The notes below the pieces were generated by a model. That model was not told the origin of the DNA. It saw only the letters and a program-made list of their open reading frames with translations, and made no database searches. 64,000 nt of DNA from Rosistilla ulvae (GTDB lineage: Bacteria; Planctomycetota; Planctomycetia; Pirellulales; Pirellulaceae), in NCBI RefSeq assembly GCF_007741475.1, contig NZ_CP036261.1, forward strand, positions 186,001-250,000. The letters run 5' to 3'. The position numbers and the translations under genes are program-made. Positions 50,999 to 59,026 of this stretch are shown here, in pieces. Each line of letters begins with the position of its first letter. The first letter of the stretch is position 1.

Positions 50999-53002
50999 CT
51001 AACGCAGTCGCAACTGACGGCTGACCCACGATTCTGCCACCAAACATCCAATCAAACAGGCGATCGCAATTTGGAACAGCGGCACCCCTGTCGTTTCCAA
51101 AGCTTGCGGTTTCGGTTTCGTTTCGACCGATGCGTCGTCGGCTCCACGCAACCGCTCCGGCAGTTGTGCGGTCTCGATCATCGCAAGGTCGCTCTCCGCC
51201 ACTGGCGGATTGATGACAAACTGGCCAACCGTTTTCCCGTCGCGCTCGACTGGATAGACGCCCGCATCGCGCGATGTGGAACCATCCGTAGTGTCAGCCG
51301 CACCGGTTTCGGTCTGCGTCACCGCAACCGATTCCTGCAGCAACGGGATGAAGCTGGGCCATAGAGCGATCGCATTCCAAGCCTCGCCGTCGGCGTCAGC
51401 TTGCGGATTGACGGCGGTTGTCATGACCATCAAATGAGCTCCCGACGCGAGCCGCTTCGACAGCAACAACGGATCGCCGTCGCCGATGCCAAGCACCGTC
51501 GCGACGTTGGAATCGGCCGCCGGATCGATCTTCCAGTAGCGAAAGATCGGCGTCGTGATCAATCCGCTGTCCGGATGCGATTGAAACGGTTTGCTGATCC
51601 GATGGCTGTATCCTTTGGGATCGATCGGATATTGATCGACATCGGCGAGCGATTCGATCCGCCCGATCGAAAGCGGATCGCCCGGGTCGCCCGATGAAAA
51701 TTCTCGGTTAAACGTTTGCGGGTCGATGCCCGGGCCAAGCCACAGCATCGCGCTGTGCCCCTGTCGCAGATCAGATCGCAGCCAGCGAGCGTCCTCGCTG
51801 CGCAGCGGTCCCCAATCGCATAACACGATGAAATCGAAGCCGTCCGGCGGCAATTGACTCAGCCGTTGCGAGGCGATCTGTTGGACATCCAATTGCCCGG
51901 CCGTGCCGCTCCGCAGCGCGGTCGCGACAAACCGCGTCGCCGCCGCGTCGGCACCGATGCAAGCCACTCGCAACTGCGACCGCATCTCGACCACCAGGCG
52001 TCGGACGTTGTCGGCGTTCAGATCGTCGTCGGGAATCTTGACCGCCAGTACATGTTCCCCGGCGGGCAACGCGATCTGCCACGCGACATCGCTGCGAGCC
52101 CCCGGATCGATCGCGATCCGGCGACTCTCCCGGACCACGTCGTCGACCAATAACTGTACCAACATCGGATCGCTGCCACTCTGCGGCGATCGCGCGATCC
52201 GGCTGTGGAGCTGCAGCGGTTGCTGAGCTACAAAAAATCCGGGGTCGGCGTGGAAGGCGTCGATGTGCGAGTTATCGACGTCGCGGTTGCCGACGTCGAC
52301 GATCGTCCAACTCGCATGCGGCGAGAGCTTCGTCTGCGCGGGGACGCTTCGCCAGGAAAGAGCTTGCAGGTCGGCGAAGATCGCGACCTCGACGGCGCCC
52401 GACCACAACCGATCGCTGTTGATTTCATCGATCCGCCGAGAGACGTTTTCGATCGCCAGGCCAAATGCGGCTTCGCTGTCGGTCGTTTGCAGCGACGCCA
52501 GCGTTTGCTGCATCTCGACAGGGTCATAGGTGATCGTGTCGACGATCCAGTCGTTTTGGGCACCTACCTGCAGCAACAGGAACCCGTCGCCGGGGTGCGC
52601 ATCGTCGCACCGTTGGGATGCGGCAGCGATCGCGTCGGACCAGCGGGTGCCATCGTCGCGGCGCGTCTTCATCGACATCGATCCGTCGATCACTAGGATC
52701 TGCAAACGCGGCCTGCGCTCGAGCGGAACGTCTGCCGAGGCATCGATCACCGGATCGGCGAGCGCGATCGCAAACAGCACGATTGCCAGCACCCGCAAGG
52801 CCAACAGCAGCCATTGCCACAGTCGAAACTTTCGCTGCGATTTCTGTTGCGCCGCGATCACAAACTGGACAGCAGCCCAGCGGATCGAACGCCGCTGGCG
52901 ACGCGAAAGCAGATGCAACACGATCGGAATCGCTGCTGCGGCCGCCCACAGCAACATCCAGCTGCTTGTAAAAAGGCCTAAAAAAAGCAGCTCATTTCCC
53001 AT
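50999..53002 (-). CDS. BatA-like membrane protein with vWA domain
   Basis: A 667-residue protein from ATG 53002. The N-terminus has the BatA membrane motif ('SWMLLWAAAAAIPIVLHLLSRRQRRSIRWAAVQF', helices plus the RRRRIRW-type loop), then 'LQILVIDGSMSMKTRRDDGTRW', a vWA MIDAS-like site, further beta-rich domains, and a final membrane helix (IAIACLIGCLVAESWV). BatA/vWA proteins are inner-membrane proteins often linked to MoxR ATPases. No MoxR gene is present in the window. The partner vWA gene is 47666-49909. Confidence 0.85.
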   Translation of the reverse strand: MGNELLFLGLFTSSWMLLWAAAAAIPIVLHLLSRRQRRSIRWAAVQFVIAAQQKSQRKFRLWQWLLLALRVLAIVLFAIALADPVIDASADVPLERRPRLQILVIDGSMSMKTRRDDGTRWSDAIAAASQRCDDAHPGDGFLLLQVGAQNDWIVDTITYDPVEMQQTLASLQTTDSEAAFGLAIENVSRRIDEINSDRLWSGAVEVAIFADLQALSWRSVPAQTKLSPHASWTIVDVGNRDVDNSHIDAFHADPGFFVAQQPLQLHSRIARSPQSGSDPMLVQLLVDDVVRESRRIAIDPGARSDVAWQIALPAGEHVLAVKIPDDDLNADNVRRLVVEMRSQLRVACIGADAAATRFVATALRSGTAGQLDVQQIASQRLSQLPPDGFDFIVLCDWGPLRSEDARWLRSDLRQGHSAMLWLGPGIDPQTFNREFSSGDPGDPLSIGRIESLADVDQYPIDPKGYSHRISKPFQSHPDSGLITTPIFRYWKIDPAADSNVATVLGIGDGDPLLLSKRLASGAHLMVMTTAVNPQADADGEAWNAIALWPSFIPLLQESVAVTQTETGAADTTDGSTSRDAGVYPVERDGKTVGQFVINPPVAESDLAMIETAQLPERLRGADDASVETKPKPQALETTGVPLFQIAIACLIGCLVAESWVSRQLRLR

Positions 53003-53108
53003 CGTGTTGGTTGTCGAGAAGGGGGTTTCAAAGAAAATAGACTGCTTCGCAATACCACAAGCACCGGCTTGCTGGCGTCGACTCCATTTCCAATTCTCTC
53101 AAATTGCA

Positions 53109-54719
53109 ATGAATAACACTAGCAGCTTCAAGGTATTGTTTCTGATCGCCCTGATCGGGACCGTCGTCGGATGCAAGAGCGAGCCCGCCGATCGGCCCGA
53201 GGAAACGCCAGCCGAAGCGGTCGAAAAGACTCCCGCATCGGAAGCGACTGCCGAATCGGAAGCGACTGCCGCGATGGATGATCCCGAATCGCAGCCGGGC
53301 GTGATCGTGATGGACGCCGACCAGTTGCTAGCCAACCGCTTGCCCGCCGAACAGGCGAGCCAAGGTTGGGTGCGACTGTTCGACGGCCAAACCTTCTTTG
53401 GATGGCAGATCGCTAGCCAAGCGAACTGGCAGATCGACGATGGGGTGCTGAGTGTCGATGACGGCGAAAAGGGTCTGATCTGCACCACCATGCGTTGGCG
53501 CGACTATCAACTGTCGCTGGAATTCAAAGCCTCTCCCGAGACCAACAGCGGCGTTTTCTTGCGAACGAATCTGTTCCCAACCGATCCGACGGTCGACTGC
53601 TATGAATTGAATATCGCTTCGGCCGACAACCCCTTCCCGACCGGCAGCTTGGTGCAGCGGGAACCGAAAAGCAGCGCCGACATCGCCGCATTCGATTACG
53701 ACGTGTGGCATCGATACGACATTCGCGTCGAAGGAGCGACCGTCAACGTGAAGCTCGACGGCGTGGAAATCCTCAACTACGTCGATCCCAACCCATTGCC
53801 CGCCGGCTTGATCGGTCTGCAATACAACGGCGGCCCGGCAGCGTTTCGCGATATCCGCGTCCGACCGTTGGGACTCGATTCGTTGATCTCCGAGACGATC
53901 GAAGACCACTGGGTCCGCTATCCCGAGATGGAAGGGGATTACCAGATGACGGACGACGGGATGCAAATCACCGGCGGCCGAGCCCAATTGGAATCGAAGG
54001 CTCAATACGACGACTTTGCCCTGCTGGCCGAAGTCCGCACCAACGCGGCAGCTTTAAATTCGGGGATCTTCTTCCGCTGCATCCCCGGCGACGTGATGAT
54101 GGGCTACGAATGCCAGATCTCCAACGCCACGATCGAAGGCGATCCGATGTTCCCGGCCGATTGCGGAACCGGCGGATTCTTCCGTCGCAAGGATGCTCGG
54201 ATCGTTGCCGCCGACGATCAGGAATGGTTTTCGATGCTATTGATCGCTGATGGATCGACGATGGCCACGTGGGTCAACGGATTGCAGGTCAGCGAATGGA
54301 GCGACGATCGCGAACCCGACGCCAACCCGCGCAAGGGCCAACGCCTGGAAGCCGGTACGTTGATGCTGCAAGCTCACGATCCGACGACCGATATCCACAT
54401 CCGCCAACTGGCCGTCGCAACCCTCGCCGCCCCCGTCGAAGAAGCGAAGCCCGAAGCCAAAGAAGAAGTGAAACCCGAAGCGAAGGAAGAAGCCAAGGAA
54501 GAAGCCAAGGAAGAAGCCAAGGAAGAAGCCAAGGAAGAAGCCAAGGAAGAGCCGAAACCGGAAATGAAGGAAGAGCCGAAGGAAGAGGCAAAGCCTGAAG
54601 CGAAAGAAGAGAAAAAGCCCGAGGTGAAGGAAGAGGCAAAACCGGAAGCCAAGGAAGAAGCGAAGCCAGAAGTCAAGGAAGAGGCCAAGCCTGAGACGGC
54701 GGAAGAAACGAAGGAGTAG
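53109..54719 (+). CDS. DUF1080-type lipoprotein with a repetitive Glu/Lys/Ala/Pro tail
   Basis: Read from ATG 53109 (536 residues); the upstream open frame is not used. Residues 1-20 are a lipoprotein signal ending in the lipobox VVGC. Two DUF1080 (3-keto-disaccharide hydrolase/laminin-G-like) domains follow: about 75-250 (GWVRLFDGQTFFGWQI, 'NSGVFLRTNL', 'WHRYDIRVEG') and 260-440 ('NSGIFFRCIPGDVMMGYECQI', 'EWFSMLLIADG'). The last ~90 residues are a run of EEAKEE/KPEAKEE-like units of very biased composition. DUF1080 proteins act on disaccharide-like substrates and are abundant in planctomycetes. The tail may be a linker or cell-surface stalk. Confidence 0.88.
   Translation: MNNTSSFKVLFLIALIGTVVGCKSEPADRPEETPAEAVEKTPASEATAESEATAAMDDPESQPGVIVMDADQLLANRLPAEQASQGWVRLFDGQTFFGWQIASQANWQIDDGVLSVDDGEKGLICTTMRWRDYQLSLEFKASPETNSGVFLRTNLFPTDPTVDCYELNIASADNPFPTGSLVQREPKSSADIAAFDYDVWHRYDIRVEGATVNVKLDGVEILNYVDPNPLPAGLIGLQYNGGPAAFRDIRVRPLGLDSLISETIEDHWVRYPEMEGDYQMTDDGMQITGGRAQLESKAQYDDFALLAEVRTNAAALNSGIFFRCIPGDVMMGYECQISNATIEGDPMFPADCGTGGFFRRKDARIVAADDQEWFSMLLIADGSTMATWVNGLQVSEWSDDREPDANPRKGQRLEAGTLMLQAHDPTTDIHIRQLAVATLAAPVEEAKPEAKEEVKPEAKEEAKEEAKEEAKEEAKEEAKEEPKPEMKEEPKEEAKPEAKEEKKPEVKEEAKPEAKEEAKPEVKEEAKPETAEETKE
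54448..54716 (+). repeat. Coding low-complexity repeats (EAKEE-type)
   Basis: The 3' end of the DUF1080 gene is made of GAAGCCAAGGAA-like units repeated in-frame, giving an alternating Glu/Lys/Ala/Pro tail of ~90 residues. Such tracts mutate by slippage and their length may vary between strains. Confidence 0.8.
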
Positions 54720-54873
54720 GCCGGGCGAGCGTTTTGCCGGGCGAGAGTGGCCAGGGGCGAGCGGATCGATTCAAATCGGGGGATGTCGCGGCGGGCTGGA
54801 CCAGCCCTTTATAATGATCGGCCCTCGATTGGTTTGTCTGGATCGAGGCCATTCCTTTAACGAAAGCTCCACG

Positions 54874-55482
54874 ATGAAAAAACTCGCCTCCCTGCTTGGA
54901 ATCTGCCTGCTATCGACCAGCTGTTTCGCTCAAGCGACAACGACCGCGCCGGCTCTGAAGCCCGTCGCTTTGCAAGCCGGAACCGCGACGATCTCTCCCG
55001 CGAACTCGCGGATCGATTTTGTCGGCAAGCACGAAGGCGAAAAGCCCGATCCACGCAAAGGTGGCTTCGGCAAGTTCACTGGCCAAGCGAAGGTTGCCAC
55101 CGATGGCTCGCTGCAATCGATCGCCTGGGAGATCGAAACCGGATCATTGTTTACCGAGATTCCTAAGCTGACCGGACATCTAAAGAACTCCGACTTCTTT
55201 GACGTCCGCGAATATCCAAAGGCTTCGTTCCAATCGACTTCCGTCGCCGCCGGTTCGGGTGAAGGGAACTACATCGTCACCGGTGACCTGACGCTGCTGA
55301 AGGCGACCAAGTCGATCAAGATCCCCGTTTCGGTCGACGTCTCCGCCGAAGGACTGACGCTGCACAGCAAATTCGAGATCGACCGCACGCAGTTCGGAAT
55401 GAACTACGGTCAAGGCAAAGTGACAAACGCCGTTCAGTTGACTGTTGCGATCGGTCAGCCGACCGAAGCAGCCGGACGCTAA
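54874..55482 (+). CDS. YceI-family exported protein
   Basis: A 202-residue protein read from ATG 54874, where a signal peptide starts (MKKLASLLGICLLSTSCFAQA); the upstream extension is ignored. The YceI fold signatures are present: 'SRIDFVGKHEGEKPDPRKGGFGKFTG', 'LTGHLKNSDFFDVREYPKASFQST', 'VTGDLTLLKATKSIKIPVSV' and 'FEIDRTQFGMNYG'. YceI proteins bind isoprenoid-like lipids in a periplasmic barrel. It abuts the next gene by one base. Confidence 0.93.
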   Translation: MKKLASLLGICLLSTSCFAQATTTAPALKPVALQAGTATISPANSRIDFVGKHEGEKPDPRKGGFGKFTGQAKVATDGSLQSIAWEIETGSLFTEIPKLTGHLKNSDFFDVREYPKASFQSTSVAAGSGEGNYIVTGDLTLLKATKSIKIPVSVDVSAEGLTLHSKFEIDRTQFGMNYGQGKVTNAVQLTVAIGQPTEAAGR

Positions 55483-55483
55483 A

Positions 55484-56404
55484 GTGTTCTCGATCCAGGA
55501 CATCCTCTACGGCGGGTGCTTACCCGCCGCGGTTGCGGTGCTTGTATTTGTTGTCATGTCGCGTGGGCTGCCCGAACAAGTCGGGTTGCGTTACGCGTCA
55601 GCATCCGCGTTGACGCTCGGCTTTCTCGCCGGATACGCGATGCTTGCACTCGGTCCTTGGGCGGCGGAATCGCATTGGCACTGGCTGCCCTACGCGCTGC
55701 TGGTCGCATCGGTCGCCGGACCAATCGCCGCGGCCGAGGGTGTGCACGCGGTCGAACGCTGGCTGTTGTTTGCCATCCTCGGCGGAACGTTTGCTTGGTT
55801 CTTGGTTCCCGAGTGGGACGATTTGCAGCCGTCGTGGGCGGTTCACGCCAGCATCTTAACGATCTATATCGCTTGCCTAGCCGGCGGTTTGGAATCGCTG
55901 GCCCGCCGGATGCCCGGACCGCTGTTACCCGCAACGCTTTGGATGACGCTCAGCGCGACCGCTGTCGCGTTGGCCCTCTCGGGCTCTCTACGTTTCGCCC
56001 AGATTGCGTTGGCCGGTGCGGCAGCGATGTTTGGACTGGCGATCCTCGCCTGGTTTCGTCCGGCGAGGACGTCGCTGGTCGGATCAGGCTTCGCCGTCGC
56101 AGTGCTGGCCGCGGGATCGTTGTTGATTGGCCGAGTCAATTCGTTCAGCGAAGTGCCGCTGGCAACGTACCTGTTGATCCCGCTGGCACCGCTGGCTTTG
56201 TTTGCCAGTCTCGCCGGTCCGCTCTCCCGCGTCGAAGGCTTCAAAGGCGTCGCGTTTCGCTTGGCGTTGCCGATCCTGTTGCTTGGCGTTGCGGTGGGGC
56301 TGGCGATCGCGGCCGAAGCCGGTTCCGATGAGATGGACTACAGCATGCGGCAACTCCCGCAGCGACTTAACCCTTCTCCGCTTCAGCTCGACGCGCTTCT
56401 TTAA
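55484..56404 (+). CDS. Multi-pass membrane protein of unknown function
   Basis: A 306-residue product read from GTG 55484, one base after the YceI stop. It has about nine membrane helices in small Ala/Leu/Val-rich steps (for example 'LPAAVAVLVFVVMSRGL', 'LTLGFLAGYAMLALGP', 'LFASLAGPLSRVEGFKG'). No family was recognised. Its end overlaps the stop-side of the leftward DUF4416 gene by 38 bases. Likely cotranscribed with YceI. Confidence 0.7.
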   Translation: MFSIQDILYGGCLPAAVAVLVFVVMSRGLPEQVGLRYASASALTLGFLAGYAMLALGPWAAESHWHWLPYALLVASVAGPIAAAEGVHAVERWLLFAILGGTFAWFLVPEWDDLQPSWAVHASILTIYIACLAGGLESLARRMPGPLLPATLWMTLSATAVALALSGSLRFAQIALAGAAAMFGLAILAWFRPARTSLVGSGFAVAVLAAGSLLIGRVNSFSEVPLATYLLIPLAPLALFASLAGPLSRVEGFKGVAFRLALPILLLGVAVGLAIAAEAGSDEMDYSMRQLPQRLNPSPLQLDALL

Positions 56405-56930
56405 ACAACGCCTTCAGTTCCTCGCGTGCGGCGTTCAAGAAGTTCATCGCTGGCTCGGTTTGGTAATCGGGATAGGTCCATGGATGCATCTTCCAGCTGC
56501 CGCCGGTGAACGACATCGTCACTTCGGCAAAGATACCGTCGCGGAGATACAGTCGATGGTCGCGGTCCTTGGTCGTCGCCAGGACAAACTTGGCTAGCGT
56601 GAGGTAGCCCGAATCGAGGTTCAACGGGCGGTCTTCGGGATAGCTGTTCTGGGCCTTGAAATCAAGTTCCCATTGATTGGTCAGCAGCTTCCAATGGGCA
56701 AGCTGTTGCGGATCGCGGAGCGGTTCAAAGGCGAAGATCTGTTTCTTCAGATCTTCGCCCATCTCGGCTTGGTAATAATTGGTCATATCGAAGGCGAACA
56801 GCTCGCTCTTCAGCCGCACCTGGAACCCGGCGGCGGCAAACGTTTCGACCGACCAATCGAGCGCGTCGTCGTATCGCGTCGTGATCGCGCACAACGGCAT
56901 CACGCTCTCTGGCATTCGTACAACACCCAT
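56367..56930 (-). CDS. DUF4416-family protein
   Basis: A 187-residue protein read from ATG 56930, because the family starts MGxVR-xP; the open frame extends much further upstream but is not conserved. 'MGVVRMPESVMPLCAITT' begins it and 'FDMTNYYQAEMGEDLKKQIFAFE', 'LDSGYLTLAKFVLATTKDRDHRLYLRDGIFAEVTM' and 'HPWTYPDYQTEPAMNFL' are the DUF4416 hallmarks. Function is unknown; the family is cytoplasmic and common in planctomycetes and other bacteria. It overlaps the 3' end of the membrane protein gene on the other strand by 38 bp. Confidence 0.9.
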   Translation of the reverse strand: MGVVRMPESVMPLCAITTRYDDALDWSVETFAAAGFQVRLKSELFAFDMTNYYQAEMGEDLKKQIFAFEPLRDPQQLAHWKLLTNQWELDFKAQNSYPEDRPLNLDSGYLTLAKFVLATTKDRDHRLYLRDGIFAEVTMSFTGGSWKMHPWTYPDYQTEPAMNFLNAAREELKALFKEARRAEAEKG

Positions 56931-57094
56931 TACTGAACCGACCTTTTCTTGGATAGAATAGACGTTTTGAAGTACTCGGTCGACGAAACCTCGCGACTTC
57001 GTGCGACCCGAAATGACACGATCCGTTTCTATCGACGCGAAGGTGCCCCGCGTGGTATCGACCGATCGGCAGTAGAACAAAGGCCCTTTCACCG

Positions 57095-58225
57095 ATGACC
57101 AAATCAACGCACCCTTGGCTGGCCGATCGCACGGCGGCTTTCGACAGCAGCGGCATTCGCCGCGTCTTCGATCTAGCGGCCACGCTGAAGGATCCAATTA
57201 ACCTGTCGATCGGTCAACCCGACTTCGACGTCCCCGACCCGGTCAAGCAAGCCTGCATCGCTGCGATCAACTCTGGCAAAAACAGCTACTCCCAGACTCA
57301 AGGGATCGCGCCGCTGCGCGACAAACTGCAATCGCAGCTGGACGCCCAATACGGCCATGCCGATCGCAAGGTCTTCGTGACCAGCGGCACCAGCGGCGGG
57401 TTGGTGCTGTCGATGTTTGCGATGGTTAATCCGGGAGACGAAGTGATCTTCTTCGATCCCTTTTTTGTCATGTATCCGCCGTTGATCAAGCTGGTTGGTG
57501 GCGTGCCGGTTCCGATCGACACCTATCCCGACTTTAAGATCGACATCCAAAAGGTCGCCGATGCGATCACGCCTCGCACCAAGATGATCCTGCTGAACAG
57601 CCCCGGTAATCCGACGGGTGTGATCGCGACCGAACAGGAGCAACGAGAGCTGGCGGCGTTGGCTGCCGAGCGTGGGATCGCATTGGTATCCGACGAGATC
57701 TACAGCCGCTTCTGTTACGCCGACCGCTTCATTTCGCCCGCCGAATTCAACGATCAAACGATCGTGATCGATGGCTTCAGCAAAAGTCACGCGATGACCG
57801 GATGGCGGGTTGGATTTGTCCACGGCCCAACCGAAGTCGTCGAGACGATGACCAAGCTGCAGCAATATTCGTTTGTCTGCGCCCCGCAGCCGGCTCAATG
57901 GGCGGCGCTCGAAGCGATCGACGTCGATGTCGACGACTACCGCCAACAATATCAAGGCAAACGCGATCGGATCATCGACGCTCTAAAAGACGACTACGAA
58001 ATCGAAGTCCCTGGCGGCGCGTTTTACATCTTCCCGAAAGTCCCTTGGGGAACGGGAACTTCATTTGTCGAAGCGGCGATCGCGGCGGGGCTGTTGATCA
58101 TCCCCGGCGGGATCTTCAGCGGTCGCGACACCCACTTCCGGATCTCTTACGCCGCCAGCGACCAGACGATCGATCGCGGCATCGAAGTCCTCAAGCAACT
58201 CGCCCGATCGGGCCCCAAGGCGTAA
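57095..58225 (+). CDS. PLP-dependent class I/II aminotransferase
   Basis: A 376-residue protein from ATG 57095. It has the family pattern 'LSIGQPDFDVPDPVKQA', 'YSQTQGIAPLRDKL', the phosphate-binding region, 'SPGNPTG' and 'DEIYSRFCY', and the PLP-lysine in 'DGFSKSHAMTGWRVG'. It ends near 'PGGIFSGRDTHFRISYAASD'. Members transfer amino groups between amino acids and keto acids (aspartate/aromatic branch, exact substrate unclear). It is divergent from DUF4416 (164 bp). Confidence 0.93.
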   Translation: MTKSTHPWLADRTAAFDSSGIRRVFDLAATLKDPINLSIGQPDFDVPDPVKQACIAAINSGKNSYSQTQGIAPLRDKLQSQLDAQYGHADRKVFVTSGTSGGLVLSMFAMVNPGDEVIFFDPFFVMYPPLIKLVGGVPVPIDTYPDFKIDIQKVADAITPRTKMILLNSPGNPTGVIATEQEQRELAALAAERGIALVSDEIYSRFCYADRFISPAEFNDQTIVIDGFSKSHAMTGWRVGFVHGPTEVVETMTKLQQYSFVCAPQPAQWAALEAIDVDVDDYRQQYQGKRDRIIDALKDDYEIEVPGGAFYIFPKVPWGTGTSFVEAAIAAGLLIIPGGIFSGRDTHFRISYAASDQTIDRGIEVLKQLARSGPKA

Positions 58226-58321
58226 AACTCGATCGATCGTGGCGGCGGATGCCTCGAGTCGACAAACGGATTAGCCAATGTTCTTGCCCGCGACTTCCGG
58301 ACTTTGTGGTAAACTTTTGTT

Positions 58322-58591
58322 ATGACTCTCAAGCTTTCGAAAGACTTATCGGATGCGTTGCATGCGAACGGCAGCAACGGATTGGAAGTTGTCGATCCCG
58401 ACAGCAACCGCATATATTTCGTCGTCGATGCTGAAATTCATCGACAGGCGATGGAGGCGTTGCGTCGTCAGCAAGACCGAGAAGCGATCGCGCTGGGGAT
58501 TGCAGAAATGGAAGCCGGCGAAGGGACTTCGGTCGACGAAGCCTTCGAAGAGATCCGGGCAAATCTCAACCTGCCGCAGCGAAGGCAGTGA
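58322..58591 (+). CDS. Antitoxin-like small protein
   Basis: An 89-residue product starting at ATG 58322. 'LEVVDPDSNRIYFVVDAEIHRQAMEALRRQQDREAIALGIAEMEAGEGTSVDEAFEEIRANL' is acidic and helical near the end, as in antitoxins that pair with RelE/ParE-like toxins. The GTGA overlap (58588-58591) with the next gene is the usual toxin-antitoxin arrangement. The exact antitoxin family was not fixed. Confidence 0.75.
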   Translation: MTLKLSKDLSDALHANGSNGLEVVDPDSNRIYFVVDAEIHRQAMEALRRQQDREAIALGIAEMEAGEGTSVDEAFEEIRANLNLPQRRQ

Positions 58592-58923
58592 ACCACCGCC
58601 TGATCATTCTGCCGCAGGCTCGGGCCGACGTCCAGCGAAACGCTTTGTGGTGGGCAATGCATCACTCATCGGAACAAGCCGCACGGTGGCTCGATGCGGT
58701 CCAATCGCAATTGGAGTCGATCGCTGAATTTCCGGAAAGCCATTCGCTCGCGGCTGAAAATGATGAGTTCGCCTACGAGATTCGTGAAAAACGCGTCGGA
58801 CTGGGAGCTCGCCCGCGATACCGCGCCGTTTTCACACTCGCAGATGATGCGATCTGCGTACTGGCCATTCGAGCCGCCGAGCAGAATCGGCTCACCGAAG
58901 ACCAAGTCGGCTTTGATGCTTGA
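58588..58923 (+). CDS. RelE/ParE-superfamily toxin-like protein
   Basis: A 111-residue product starting at GTG 58588, in the GTGA overlap with the antitoxin. 'RLIILPQARADVQRNALWWAMHHSSEQAARWLDAVQSQLESIAEFPESHSLAAEN', a conserved Gly-Ala-Arg-Pro-Arg-Tyr-Arg segment and 'VLAIRAAEQNRLTE' match the ParE/RelE fold. RelE members cleave ribosome-bound mRNA and ParE members poison gyrase; which applies cannot be told here. Confidence 0.8.
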   Translation: MNHRLIILPQARADVQRNALWWAMHHSSEQAARWLDAVQSQLESIAEFPESHSLAAENDEFAYEIREKRVGLGARPRYRAVFTLADDAICVLAIRAAEQNRLTEDQVGFDA

Positions 58924-59026
58924 AACGCAATGCTGCATCGTCGGCGCACATGGAGGCCGCTGCTGCTTGTCCGAAAGAGCACGATGGCCGGTCACGCGAC
59001 GGGGGCAAGGAGTACCGAAGCGTGGA

